Positions 11,693 through 22,794 of a stretch of DNA of 64,000 bases are shown in pieces. Position 1 is the stretch's first letter; the number at the start of each line of letters is the position of its first letter. Origin of the DNA: Castanea sativa. Taxonomy: Eukaryota; Streptophyta; Magnoliopsida; Fagales; Fagaceae. The stretch lies in assembly GCF_040712315.1 (NCBI RefSeq), contig NC_134016.1:25492390-25556389 (forward strand), in the 5' to 3' direction. Both the position numbers and the translations under genes were made by a program. Under the pieces are notes generated by a model, which was given only the letters and a program-made list of their open reading frames with translations, had not been told where the DNA came from and searched no databases.

Positions 11693-13282
11693 TAAAATTT
11701 TATTGTGGCCCTAGCTTTATTGAAATATTTACTTTATAAAGTAGCCAAAAAAAAAAATTTTTGTTAAGTCTATCCACTGGAGTAATGCGATTTTCTTTTT
11801 CTTCCTTTTTTGTTTGCAGAGTATGCTATTTTGTTAATAATGTATTAATCCTCCATGCATGTCAAAAATTGTAAGCTTTAACCCTTCATCACAATTTCTG
11901 ATTTAAAAACTCAGTGTATTTTAATTTGTTCACTTAACATGATCCTCTAGGTGTTGCAATATACCATGAATCTTATTGAAATCTATCAACCAGTTTTAAA
12001 CTAAAATTCATTCTAAAAAAAAAAAAGTTTTAAATTTTAATTTTAATTTTTAAACTTTTGTTATAAAAATCTTCTATTGATTGTTATCCATGACCATAAG
12101 ACTAGTTCCTCCATTCAAAAATAGCAACTAAATTTGATATAATCAAATACTCAACTAAAAAGGGACAAAAGCATTAAAGGACCTAGTTAAGCAAGCTCTT
12201 GTCAACCATTTGAAACAAACATGGTGGCCCCTTAAATTACAATGTGTACAAAAATATTGGCAATCGAAAAGTCACAAACTCACAATTATATATGTCTCAT
12301 TGGTAAAAGTTGGAGCAATTTTCCGTCAGAATTACGGAATCTTGCTTGTCTCTTCAAATCTTGGCCTTTAAGGTAGCGTAGGGATGAGAGTGTATAAGAT
12401 TTTTTTTTTTTTTTTAAAGGCAAAAATTCAAAACTGACCCTCTAACCTTCAGCATTTTTCATTTCAGTCCTCTAACTTTCAGTTTTGTCATTTTAGTCTT
12501 CTAACTTTCAATTGTTATCAATTCGGTACTTCGTTAGACCTCAGTTACCTGCTACCATTAAGTGAGCCAAGACTCTTTTTTTTTTCATAAATTCTGGAAT
12601 TAAAAGAAAAAAAAAAACTTTTATTAAAATAAATAAAAAAATCCGTCGTTCCCCTTACCTGAAATAAAAAACAAAGAAATATTGAGAGAGACCCAAATCC
12701 CTAACTTAGAGAATTTGGGGAAAATGAAGAACTGGTCGGCGGTTTGAGAGAGAGAGGTCGAGTCCGTTTGAGAGAGAAAGAGAGATTGAGTCAGATTTTT
12801 AGAGAGATTGAATTGGATTGAGAAAGGGACTGAGTATGAGAAAGAGACCGAGATTTTGGTGATGGAGTTCTGATATTGAGGCCGAGTTGCAGAGATTGAG
12901 ACCAATTCAGAGATGTTGCGATTGAGACCAAGATATTGACATTGATAGGGTGTAGTCCGTAGCTCCAGCTTTGGCCAAGAATTGTTTTGGGTAAGTGATG
13001 GAAACCCAAAACTTACATTTATAGGAGCATCAATATCTAAAGGTTACCATTGTCCATTGTTGTTTTTGTTGCTGCTGTTGTGGGGTTTAATGTTTTCTGG
13101 ATTTGGGTTTAAATTGTTTATTCTCTGATGGGTATTGAAAACTAGGGATGGCTAGTTTAGAATATGTTGTCATTTTTTGTGTAAGTTTACTTTACTAATG
13201 GTTGGTAGTGGAGAGAATTTTAGGAAGAAAAGAAAAGAATTGGCTCAAATAGTTAAATGTTGTGTTTTTATGTTGTATTAGT

Positions 13283-13480
13283 GTCCGTTTGGCATGATTA
13301 ATTTTGCTAATTTATTTTACTACTCAGCTTATTTTTGCTACTATTCATAGGTCCCACTGCATTTTTTGGTACTATTCATAGGTCCCATTGTACTATTTCA
13401 GCTAACTTCTACATTTATTTACAGAACTTTCAATAAAAAGTTTTCAATTTCAACAAAATGAGCCGATCCCAAACACACCC
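13283..13480. mobile_element. Small nested TIR element (GTCCGTTTGG type)
   Basis: The left end GTGTCCGTTTGG faces CCCAAACACACCC on the right, and the interior has the repeated phrase CTATTCATAGGTCCCA (two copies near 13343 and 13371). It is a short hAT-like non-autonomous element lying inside the larger inverted-repeat element. A related, more diverged copy is at 48461-48680. Ends are imprecise. Confidence 0.5.
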
Positions 13481-13537
13481 TTAGTTAAGTTTTAAGTTTC
13501 TTTGTTTTTGATTTCAAGTAAGACGTTGTTCCCCTAA

Positions 13538-13540
<3 letters not shown>

Positions 13541-13577
<37 letters not shown>
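13541..13577. repeat. (TA)n microsatellite
   Basis: Pure TA dinucleotides inside the inverted-repeat element. Confidence 0.9.
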
Positions 13578-13583
<6 letters not shown>

Positions 13584-13803
13584 CAATTTTTTTTTCTTTT
13601 TAATTCTGGAATTTATGAAAAAAAAAAAGGAGCCAATATGACGTCGTTTTGGCTCACCTAACGGCAGTAGGTAACTGAGTTCTAACAGAGTACCAAATTA
13701 ACAACAATTGAAAGTTAGAGGACTAAAATGACAAAACTGAAAGTTAGAGGACTGAAATGAAAAAAAAGACTGAAAGGTAGAGGGTCAGTTTTGAATTTTT
13801 ACC

Positions 13804-14546
13804 TTAAAAAAAATTTCTGAAGAAATTTATGGTGAAGATCTTATTTTTTAAATTTGACCATTTATGATTATCGTGTTACTTAAAATTTTAAATAATATAT
13901 TACTGGATACATCTTAAATTTATAATATTTAATCTAAATCATTAAATTAATTCATTTCAAATACTAACACATATTGTATGAATATTGTCTTTTTTAGGCT
14001 AACCTGAAGAATATTTGCTGCAAAAGCAAGAGGACATCCAAACGCAGCAAACCACATTCAGTGTTGGAAAACAAAAATGTAGATAGATTCAAGATAACTT
14101 ATTCATAAATAAATAAGTAAATAAAGATAATCATGTTATTGTGGTGGGGTTGCATTTGCAATTTCTTTTAATACTAATTAAGGACACAACTTTTTCACAA
14201 ATACTAATATGTCCAATTAAAGTGACATCACTTTTACATAAGTCTACTGTATTTATATCATTAATATTTTGCATGCTTTTCTATTTTAGTAATATTAATG
14301 AGCAACTAATTTCACAACTATTCATATTTTTGTTGCATGTATAGTTGAAAATACATCACTTTCATTTGAATCCAATACTTAATTATGCATCAACTATAGT
14401 AAGTCATATGATACTAGTACATATGGAAATTGTTGTGCGCCTAGACTCTTGTTTAAACAATTTTAATCTAGATGATGAGAATAATAAAATCTGTATTTTT
14501 GTATATTAATTATCAAAACTATACAAAAAGACATATATATATATAT

Positions 14547-14577
<31 letters not shown>

Positions 14578-14580
14578 GAG
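13804..14580. other. AT-rich spacer ending in an AT/AC microsatellite
   Basis: No gene is supported. A compound (TA)n-(CA)n-(TA)n tract lies at 14537-14576. Confidence 0.6.
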
Positions 14581-15420
14581 GTTGAGTTCAAATTACACTT
14601 GGTATAATTCTAAGTAAAATTACACTAACCAATAATTTGTTATTGAATTCATATTTTAAAAATTCAACCGTTGAATTACATGTTCTATATATTCTTAACA
14701 TGCAAGCCAATTTTTATGCCAATCAAATGTAATTTACTATTCAATCTATTAACTCATCTTTTATGCACTATTTTAAACTGCAAAAACTTGAATTTAAACA
14801 ATTGATTGATGACATGGCTATTGATCTTTGATCATCTTTAAATATTGTAAGCATAGAGAATCTACGAAAATAATGTAATTCAACTGCGAATTTATCAAAA
14901 TTCACATTTAATTAAAAAATATTGGGTGGTGTAACATTACTTAAAATTACACTAGATGTAACTCTAAGCAATATTACACCACCTAATAACTTGTTATAGA
15001 ATTCATATTTTTAAAATTTCACCGTTGAATTACATATTCTATATATTCTTAAAACTACACTAGGCGTAACTCTAAGTAATGTTACATCACCTAATAACTT
15101 GTTATAGAATTCATATTTTTAAAATTTCACGTTTGAATTACATATTCTATATGTTCTTAACATTCATGCTAATTTTCATGTCAATTGGATGTTATTTACC
15201 ATTTAATCCTTAAACTCATCTTTTATGCATTATTTTAAACTACACAAATTTGAATTTAAAAAATTGATTAATGACATGACTATTAATTTTTGATCTCCTT
15301 AAAATTTTGCAAGCATAGATAATATACAAAAATAATGTAATATAATGGTGGATTTGTCAAAATTCACATCTAATTAAAAAAATATAGAGCGGTGTAACTC
15401 ACATCAATTTTTATTTAGTC
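14581..15420. mobile_element. MITE-family cluster, partly tandem
   Basis: A 340-bp sequence (about 14600-14940) with the landmarks 'AACCGTTGAATTACAT', 'ACTCATCTTTTATGCA' and 'GATGACATGGCTATTGATC' recurs at about 15055-15400. A partial copy lies between them, with a near-exact repeat starting near 14943 and 15051. The same family occurs at 42890-43250 (inverted), 55660-56220 and 62793-63172. Non-coding, AT-rich; probably non-autonomous DNA elements. Confidence 0.65.
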
Positions 15421-16110
15421 ATTCTATATTTTATTTTTGTAGTTGGGCCCCCTTCTCCCCAATCAGTCTAGCTAAACTAACCTGAATAGCAACTATCCGA
15501 CCCAAAAACTTAACAAAAACAATACAAATATTCATAATGATGATTGTATTTTAGCAAAAAAAAACTTTTTTTACCACCGAAGAATAAAAAATCGTGTGTA
15601 GTTGGAGAAGCCAAAGCTAAATTTTTTGCAACTACAGTAAACTGGTATAAATACCAGTTGATTGTAGCAAGTTGTTAAAAATAAAATACAATATTTTATT
15701 AAAATTATATCTTTTCCTTCAACTAAAAAACTTAAATTCTCTCTCCTCATTATTTTAATGAGTTGTTTATATTATTTTAAATGAAATGATAAAAGAATAG
15801 AACATTTAATATTGGATGTATTGTAAAGTGAGATAATAAAATAGATAAAGTTGCTTTTTGAGGTACTAAAAGCTAAAATTTTTAGCACTACCACTGTGAA
15901 TGCTCTAATTTAAAATAAAAAAAAAAAAATCCTAACTAGCCTAGTATTAAAAAAAAAAATTTTTTTTTTTTTGTCTTTGTTGGTAGATGATTACATCTTC
16001 ATATATTTAGAAACAACGATTTTATGTATTTATAATTTTTTAAGACTATATAGATGTCTATTTGGAGTTTTTTTTTTCTTTATACTCTACCCCCATTAGC
16101 TTAAAATCCT
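15421..16110. other. AT-rich spacer, possible decayed MITE
   Basis: A short perfect hairpin (AACTGGTA facing TACCAGTT, about 15646-15665) sits in sequence resembling non-autonomous element ends (GCCAAAGCTAAATTTTTTGC and AAAAGCTAAAATTTTTAGC). No coding region. Several A and T homopolymers lie near 15920-15972. Confidence 0.35.
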
Positions 16111-16118
16111 CGGTCCAT

Positions 16119-16160
16119 CTCTCTCTCTCTCTCTCTCTCCACACACACACACATATATAG
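16119..16160. repeat. (TC)n-(AC)n microsatellite
   Basis: TC dinucleotides followed by AC dinucleotides. Confidence 0.9.
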
Positions 16161-16519
16161 TATTGCTAACCCTAATATTAATAAATAAATAAAAAAACAA
16201 TATTTCATAAAAAACAACAGCAATGTGCAATATAGTGAGTGTGTGCACCTGTGCCAATAGTACATGGGTCTGGCTAATATAAATATATAACTGTGAGAAT
16301 CCCCTCAAAGTTTAAGTCAATTTTAGAGAAGTATTATGTTTACAATATTTTAACATTATTTTTAAAATAACTTATAGGTGACAAGTTGTTATTGGTTTTA
16401 ATTTGAATTCACAACTTAAATTATTTTTTTGCTTACTAGTAACAATCAATAACAACCTATCACTTAAAATTTGTTGTGAAAGTGTTATAAAAATATTGTG
16501 AATATACCATTTCTCTAAG

Positions 16520-16795
16520 TTTTAACAAGTTAATAACTTGAGTTTGGAGACAAGATCATATAAGTGGCATAGTGAATTAGATTTCATAAAGACGTCAGCA
16601 AAGTTGATCCTGAAAGAAGACGTGACAAAGTTGTAGAACGTCATGAAATAGATGGTGCAAAACAAAGTATCAATTGATCTCAATATGTTTGGTTTGCTCA
16701 TGAAAAACTTCATCATGGGTGATTTGAACATTAACACTCCTTTTATAATAAATTCATAATGCACAACAGTGGCGGAAGGTAAAGAACTACTCACG
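16520..16795 (-). pseudogene. Ty1-copia RNase H C-terminal remnant, frameshifted
   Basis: On the minus strand two frames together give the end of a copia polyprotein. One reads EQTKHIEIN followed by HHLFHDVLQL, matching the usual RTKHIEIDCHFVR..L region. The other reads ADVFMKSNSL..LYDLVSKLKLL, matching the ADVFTKS..RL.DLVSKLKL tail. At least one frameshift and several stops separate them. No LTR was found beside it. The upstream reverse transcriptase and integrase are absent. Confidence 0.7.
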
Positions 16796-17330
16796 TCCTA
16801 TAATTGTGATGCAAGAATCAATTGTTTGCCCTAGTTAATTAACCATTCAGATTTAAGTCAAGGTGCACGCACGACTCTCTTTCCAGGGTTATGAAGTATG
16901 AAGACATATATAGGAGGAGGGTTGGTCAATCACTTTCAGGGTATAGGGGTTTTCCAAAAAATTTCAGAAGTGAAAAACCTTCAGAGCTAGAGCATAGACA
17001 TATGGTGATCTCACATTCACAAGCATGGAATAATGTTGCACAATGACGCATGGCATGCATACCCAATATTTAATTATAAGCATGAATGATATGTCATATA
17101 AGCACAATTATCTGTATAAATATAATGATGCATTATGTGCAATGTCGCTTTCAGATGACATTGTCGGGACATTTATCAAACAAAAGATGCATAATGTATC
17201 TGAGTGTATTTAATGGAACTGTAGAAAATTGAATAATTATTTATTAAAGTAATTGGCAAGCCATTTTTTAACCTCAAATTCTCCAACCATTTTCTGAATT
17301 CCCTCTCTATTTTCAACTCATATTTAATAC
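16796..17330. other. Non-coding spacer
   Basis: No recognisable feature; possibly flanking or LTR sequence of the copia remnant. Confidence 0.4.
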
Positions 17331-17600
17331 TTTTTTTTGTGTGCATAAAACGGGAGATTTATATTACATAAACAGATGTCTTACAAACATAAATATTACA
17401 ACAGAACTACAAGCAACAAAACACAACAACAAAAACAGACTGAAGCAAACTAAACACCATCCGACCCAACCAAACCTAAGAGAGGAATAGCTGAATGTAA
17501 ACAAAACATTATTGGACCCTTATTATCCGCAATGGCCCCGGGATGAAACAAAACCTATGGAGTCCCAATATAAATACTGCCACAAAAACGTGGGTCAAGT
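17330..17600 (-). mobile_element. Possible LINE 3' end
   Basis: Read on the minus strand, this segment is T/G-rich, ends in CACACAAAAAAAA, and resembles the untranslated 3' tail of plant L1-type elements (GTTTTGTTGTTG..GTAATATAAATCTCC). No coding part was recognised, so the call rests on tail and composition only. Confidence 0.35.
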
Positions 17601-18757
17601 ATCATATCACCTTTTGATATGATTTTTAGAGGATTCAAGCCATGGGGTATCTAATTTTCACTCAAACTTATCAACCCATGCCTTCGTCCCTTTATAAATA
17701 AAAGGTGTTTACAGTTCAAAACACACAATTCTAAGGGATCTAGAGAAAGTTTTCGGTAAAGGTCATAAGGTAGTTGGTAATCTTTTTATTCAGTACACGA
17801 TCGAATCTCTATCACTCAATTCTCTACTCTCCAACACCCCCAAAAACATACCAAACCTAAATTTATCAAAGTCTTGTGCATGACTGCATGTAGGTGGTTT
17901 TTCTCATCCATTTGATTGTTTGATCTTGTTATTGCCATTAATTAAAAAAAATAAAACTATTTTCTTTGATTATATGGGGTGGTTTAGGATCAATGCATGC
18001 TAGATTTTAATATTCACACGATGTGCTTATGTCCAAAATCATTTTTTCAAAAACCTCAATGTTAGTTTTTTTTTTTTAATTTAATATAATTTATTTTTTG
18101 GTCTGTTAGATGTATGGATAATATGACATGATGGTGTCTATCATACTCTAGAAGACCAATTACATTAGGCTGGGTGGGTTCTTAATACTCCCACTTTGTA
18201 ACTTAACTTTTGATCTGAGATTAACGGTTCTTAGACTCTAAGTTTTATCATGTAATTTTCATCTTTTAGAATGAAACTAAATTCTAAAGTCAAGTACTTT
18301 TCTTAGAATGTATTTAGGATTAAGGTCATGCATTTTTCATTTTTATATTCAATGAAATGTAAATTAAACGTTTTATCAATAAAGATGTTTATTCATATAT
18401 TATTTTATTTTTTTGGTTAATGAAAATAAGTGACTAAACTAGCTAAATGTACACCCTTGATCTAGTGGATAAAATATCATCAATTAAACTTCTATTTCGA
18501 GAGACAATTAACACAACCTCACCCACATATTCACATGAGCTTAGACAAAATAAAAATTAACTTGAGATTGTGGTCTCGCACATATATTTATATATTATGT
18601 AACTAAGTATTTCACATTTTTTTATTTAATTTTTATCTTCTATTTTTTTATTTGATATTAATTTACATAGAATTATTATTTAATTAGTGTATTATATGTG
18701 CTTAACACTTTTATTTTCTTTGGATTGTCAGACGCTTGATCTTATGGAATTGTAATT

Positions 18758-18802
<45 letters not shown>

Positions 18803-19298
18803 TATTAATAATAGGATTTCCCGTTTAGGTTTCAACATTTTGCTTATTAAGATACCCTCGCACAAATTCTTAAGCTCTCTAAAATTAATACCCCTATTTT
18901 TTAGTTAAATAATTTTAAATTATAAAACACAAACTGGTTAAAAAAATTATGTATTAGTTAAAACAGTAATTTACTGTTCTTAAGTTTTAGGAAAATATCT
19001 CTATTTCATTTTAAAAATTCCATGTTACCTTACCTCTATCTTTTTTTTTTTTTTTTAAATACATGGTTATTTATATATTACTTTTAAACATTAAAACAAT
19101 AAAAAAAAATACAAAATAAAAAGAGCATTATTACACACACAAAGTACGTGTGATGAGTCTAGTGTGTGTGTCTATATATAAACACCATATTATGGATAAA
19201 CAAAATTGACTTTCCTTTGAAATATAGGGCCTCCCAATAAATAAATTTTAAAAAAAACCCTATTTGCCAGTAAAGCATAATGAAACTAACAATTTAAT
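17601..19298. other. AT-rich non-coding stretch
   Basis: No gene supported. It includes an (AT)n tract at 18763-18800 and long T and A runs around 19040-19110. Nothing else is identifiable. Confidence 0.6.
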
Positions 19299-19308
19299 AT
19301 GATTTAAA

Positions 19309-19777
19309 GGCGAAAATGGACAAATGCCCATTTCGCACAAAAAAAATGGGCAAATGCCCCATTTCCCAAACTAATTAGGGAAATACTCCTCTTTTGAAAC
19401 TCGATTTTCTCAAAATTGAGTTTCAAAAAAAAAAAAATTCTAAAGCCCTATAGCAACGTTTTAAGGAACCTATAGTGACATTTTAAGGACCATAGCGGCG
19501 TTTTGTAACTCAACCTCCATGAAATAGATTTACATGCAATTTTTTTTTTTTTTTTTTTACCTATAACTCGACTTCATGGAGCTCGAGTTACAAAACACCA
19601 CTATAGGTCCTTAAAAACGTCACTATAGGCTCCTTAAAACGTCGTTATAGGGTTTAACTCGATTTTGAGAAAATTGAGTTTCAAAAGAGGAGCATTTCTC
19701 TTATTAGTTTGGGGAAGGGGGCAACATGCTAATTTTTTTTTTTTTTTTTATGAAAAGGGCAAAAGCCCATTTTGTCC
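19309..19777. mobile_element. Foldback Mutator-like MITE with 10-bp target duplication
   Basis: The left end GGCGAAAATGGACAAATGCCC and the reverse complement of the right end GGACAAAATGGGCTTTTGCCC define the termini. Arms of about 200 bp pair through CTCCTCTTTTGAAACTC.ATTTTCTCAAAAT, then through CCTATAGTG.CGTTTTAAGGA blocks and a TAACTCGA..CTCCATGAA segment, up to a central T-run. Identical 10-mers ATGATTTAAA flank it (19299-19308 and 19778-19787). Nearly the whole element is one hairpin. No coding capacity. Confidence 0.8.
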
Positions 19778-19787
19778 ATGATTTAAA

Positions 19788-21090
19788 CGATTAGTACTAT
19801 TTCAAACGAAAAATCTATTTCGACTCCACAAATGATCAAATGGTTAATCGTTAATCCTATTTGAATGGACATTAGAACCCTATGTATAAATTAAAAGTTT
19901 TTTTTTTTTGAGAAATATAAATTAAAAGTTGAAACACTTAAAATGATGAGATTGTTATTAAAAATTAATGAAACTATATTAATGTTGATTGGGCAAATAG
20001 GTTGTTATTTCTGCCTTTGTTTATTTATTTGGATATTGTAATCCGGGTTTTGGTATAGTTTAAAGTTTGATCTAATTTAGTTAACAAAATCTCATGCGAC
20101 CAAGTCTTTGATATACCCCACTCCTTTTTTTTTCTTTTTTTTTTAAGTCTTTGATATACCCTTCTCAAAAAGAAAAAAAGAAAAAAAAAAGTCTTTGATA
20201 TACGGTCTAGGTTTAATTGTTCTCAAGAAATATAAGTTCATACTTTTAAATATTAGAAGTGTTAATTATACGAAGTAGAAAAAAGTCAGCTCACTAAAAA
20301 ATAAATTATTTGTCATTACAATCATTTAAATAATAGAATATATAATAAAATCAACTATGAATGAATTAAAAGTTTCAAATGGAGAGAATACTTGTATATA
20401 TTATTTTTCTTTGTTGATTTAGAAGACATTGTTTGAACTACTGAAATTTGAAAGGTTGACATAATCGCATTCAAATGTTAGATTCTTGATTATGTGTTAG
20501 AAGATGACAAGTGTTATATTGATTAATCCTAAAGTTCCATTGTGTAGCCCGTTTATTTGGCTTTCAAAAAAACAAAATATCCAAACCTTACCATGATAAA
20601 TAATTTATTTTCACTCCAAACGGACGGGCCTAAGTTAGATCGGGTAAAAATAAATAATTCCCTAAAAAAAAGTTAAAAGAAAAATGTGGATAATAGACTC
20701 CTAGAGATGGCAAAAATGTCATACCCTTTGACTTGTCCTGCCATAATTTATCTGGGATTTTATTTTCTTTCCATGAGACGTGATGGAATGAGAATGGATT
20801 TGTCCTATTTTGTCTCGCCCAATACCTAATGTGTGTTTGTATATATTGTAAAATTCATACACTTATCAAATTTATAATTTATTTATTTTGTATAATCCCC
20901 AATTACTTGTTTTCTCAAATTTTTTTTTAATAAACACACCTATCTTTTTCACTCATACTTATCTCATTAATGTCGAAGTCATCTAATGGATGACAAAATA
21001 TTTCGAACTCATTCTGTTCTTAATTTGCTCTATCCTCATCTCGCACTAATTTTCCCCTTATTCAACCGCACCCACCCATTAGCTATCCAT
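19788..21090. other. AT-rich spacer
   Basis: Long homopolymers and no gene. From about 20704 to 21090 the sequence has the look of a decayed TIR element (AGAGATGGCAAAAATG at the left and the loosely inverse CACCCACCCATTAGCTATCC at the right), but the ends do not pair convincingly. Confidence 0.4.
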
Positions 21091-21275
21091 TTTTTGATGA
21101 ATTGAAATTTTATTCAACAATCAACAAATTATTACAAGGAAACAAAATAGGAAGCCTCCCTTTCAACATAATTGCACACAAATTGACGTCAATAATCCAG
21201 ACCAAAAGAACCAAACCAACCTTGATTCTCAAACCATTTAGCTAATGCATGAGCAGCCATCCCTAAAATCATAAA
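21090..21275 (-). mobile_element. LINE (L1-type) 3' end with RNase H tail
   Basis: Read on the minus strand, the segment encodes GMAAHALAKWFENQGWFGSF, matching the C-terminal AAHALAKW block of the RNase H domain found in plant L1 elements. It is followed by an untranslated tail ending AATTCATCAAAAAA. Everything upstream of this tail is missing, as is typical of a 5'-truncated LINE insertion. Confidence 0.65.
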
Positions 21276-22420
21276 ATTCATGAAAAATTACTGCATATAT
21301 CATTATCTTTAATGATTTACATTGAATTGGTATTCATAGTGCAATTAAAAGAACAAAATGCTATGTACGAGCTGACAGTTTTATTTTTGGTTGTAGGAAG
21401 TTTTATTTTAACATGAGGTTGCTAATATATTAAAACTTAAAAGCTTTAAATTATTAATTGGGTAACTAATTTGTATAATGATCAATGATACACAGTGATA
21501 TTAGTTAAATTAAATGAACAATAAAACGGTATGAATGACTTAGCAAGATTTATAAGATGAAGGAAATATGTAGATTTCTACTTCCTTTTTGTTATTGTTT
21601 AGAGGTTTTTATACAGCAATGATTATTCTTTTTTAATAAATAATTTGAATACTTTTCGATAAATTGATGATAGACTGAGACAACTAGAAATAATGAAATA
21701 TGAAATTCAAAAAAAAAAAAAAAAAGAAGAAGAAAAATGTTGTATTGACAATTTACTTGAGTAATTCCATAAAGTATAAAGTACTGCAATTCATGCTCAC
21801 ATTCACGTATGAACTTTTTAAAAGGAGGGTATGAATAAAATAGTAGACCGTAGTTGGCAGCCAGACTGAGACGGATAAGGCTATTGCTGTCTTTTAGACA
21901 AGTCCTACCTGTCAAGATTAATTAACAAAATTACATTTTAATTTCTTCTTAATAAATCTAAGTTGTCTATATTAAAAAAAAAAATCTTATTCTTTTCTCT
22001 CATGTTTTCAATACAATCCTTGTCGACTAGTTGTTGTAAATGGTTTGGACATAACAATTCTCTATTTGAAACAAATTCATTTCTTGATTCATATTAAATT
22101 TTTACAAATTTAAGAGAAAGAATGTAACCTTATTTAAAACTATGACTGAATTTAGAAAATAAAATCTTAAAATTGAAATGAACCTGAAATATTCAGATTA
22201 CCAAAAAATGAATTTGGCTAAGGTTCTATACATAGATGCAGATTTTCCCCCAACAAATAACAAAAAAAGAGATATATTCTTCTTTTTTATATTTTTAAAA
22301 AAAAAAAAGAGAAATAAGAAAAAGAAAAAGAAAAAAGAAAAAGGAAAGACAAGGACAAAGAAAGTAAAAAAGAAAGAAAAGATAGGGAAATGGAATCCTA
22401 GTTGACTACTCAACTGACAA
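21276..22420. other. AT-rich upstream region of the receptor kinase gene
   Basis: No gene supported. A purine-rich block (about 22270-22385) gives spurious Lys-rich and Phe-rich open frames. A (CAA)n tract lies at about 22425-22451. Confidence 0.6.
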
Positions 22421-22489
22421 AGCAAAACAACAACAACAACAACAACAACAAGGGTTTGTTTACCCTTCACAAGTCACAACTACTAGTGC

Positions 22490-22719
22490 TGCCTCTCTCT
22501 AATTAACATTAACCACGCTACACAGCCTGTACACATCTCTCTCTTTCTCTCTCCCTCCGTTTCTCACTCTCTCACACAGTCAGTCACTCTCCTCTCAACC
22601 CACAGACAAAAGAAAGAAAAAAAAATTGCAGCTTCTCCAACTCACACACTAACCCCCAAAACCAACCAATGCCTAGAAATTACACTTAAAAACTCCAAAA
22701 CTCACAAACCCATTTCCTG

Positions 22720-22754
<35 letters not shown>

Positions 22755-22794
22755 GTAGAGACAACCTGGGTTTTCTCCAATCTGGGTTCCCAAA
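22490..22794 (+). promoter_or_regulatory. CT-rich 5' leader of the receptor kinase gene
   Basis: Dense CT repeats (22534-22590 and 22717-22755) lie directly before the ATG at 22795. Such pyrimidine-rich tracts are common in plant core promoters and 5' untranslated regions. The transcription start cannot be read from sequence. Confidence 0.5.

Larger units (their letters stand above)
12419..13803. mobile_element. Mutator-like element with about 170-bp terminal inverted repeats
   Basis: The left end GG(C)AAAAATTCAAAACTGACC is matched by the reverse complement of the right end (13803 downwards), and the arms keep pairing through CCTCTAACTTTCAGTTTTGTCATTTTAG-like blocks to the GAGCCAA sequence about 170 bp in. 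The interior (12650-13000) is a GA-rich block of imperfect GAGATTGAG-type repeats with a minus-strand open frame lacking any motif. A second element is nested at 13283-13480. Flanks are T/A runs, so no clean target duplication can be seen. The non-autonomous Mutator-like call is based on arm length and structure. Confidence 0.65.

Noticed and set aside
12680..12905. 93-aa minus-strand frame within the inverted-repeat element, possible captured gene
   Set aside because: It translates GAGA-type repeats and has no recognisable domain.
22178..22470. Lys-rich plus-strand and Phe-rich minus-strand open frames
   Set aside because: Both translate a purine-rich low-complexity tract upstream of the receptor kinase.
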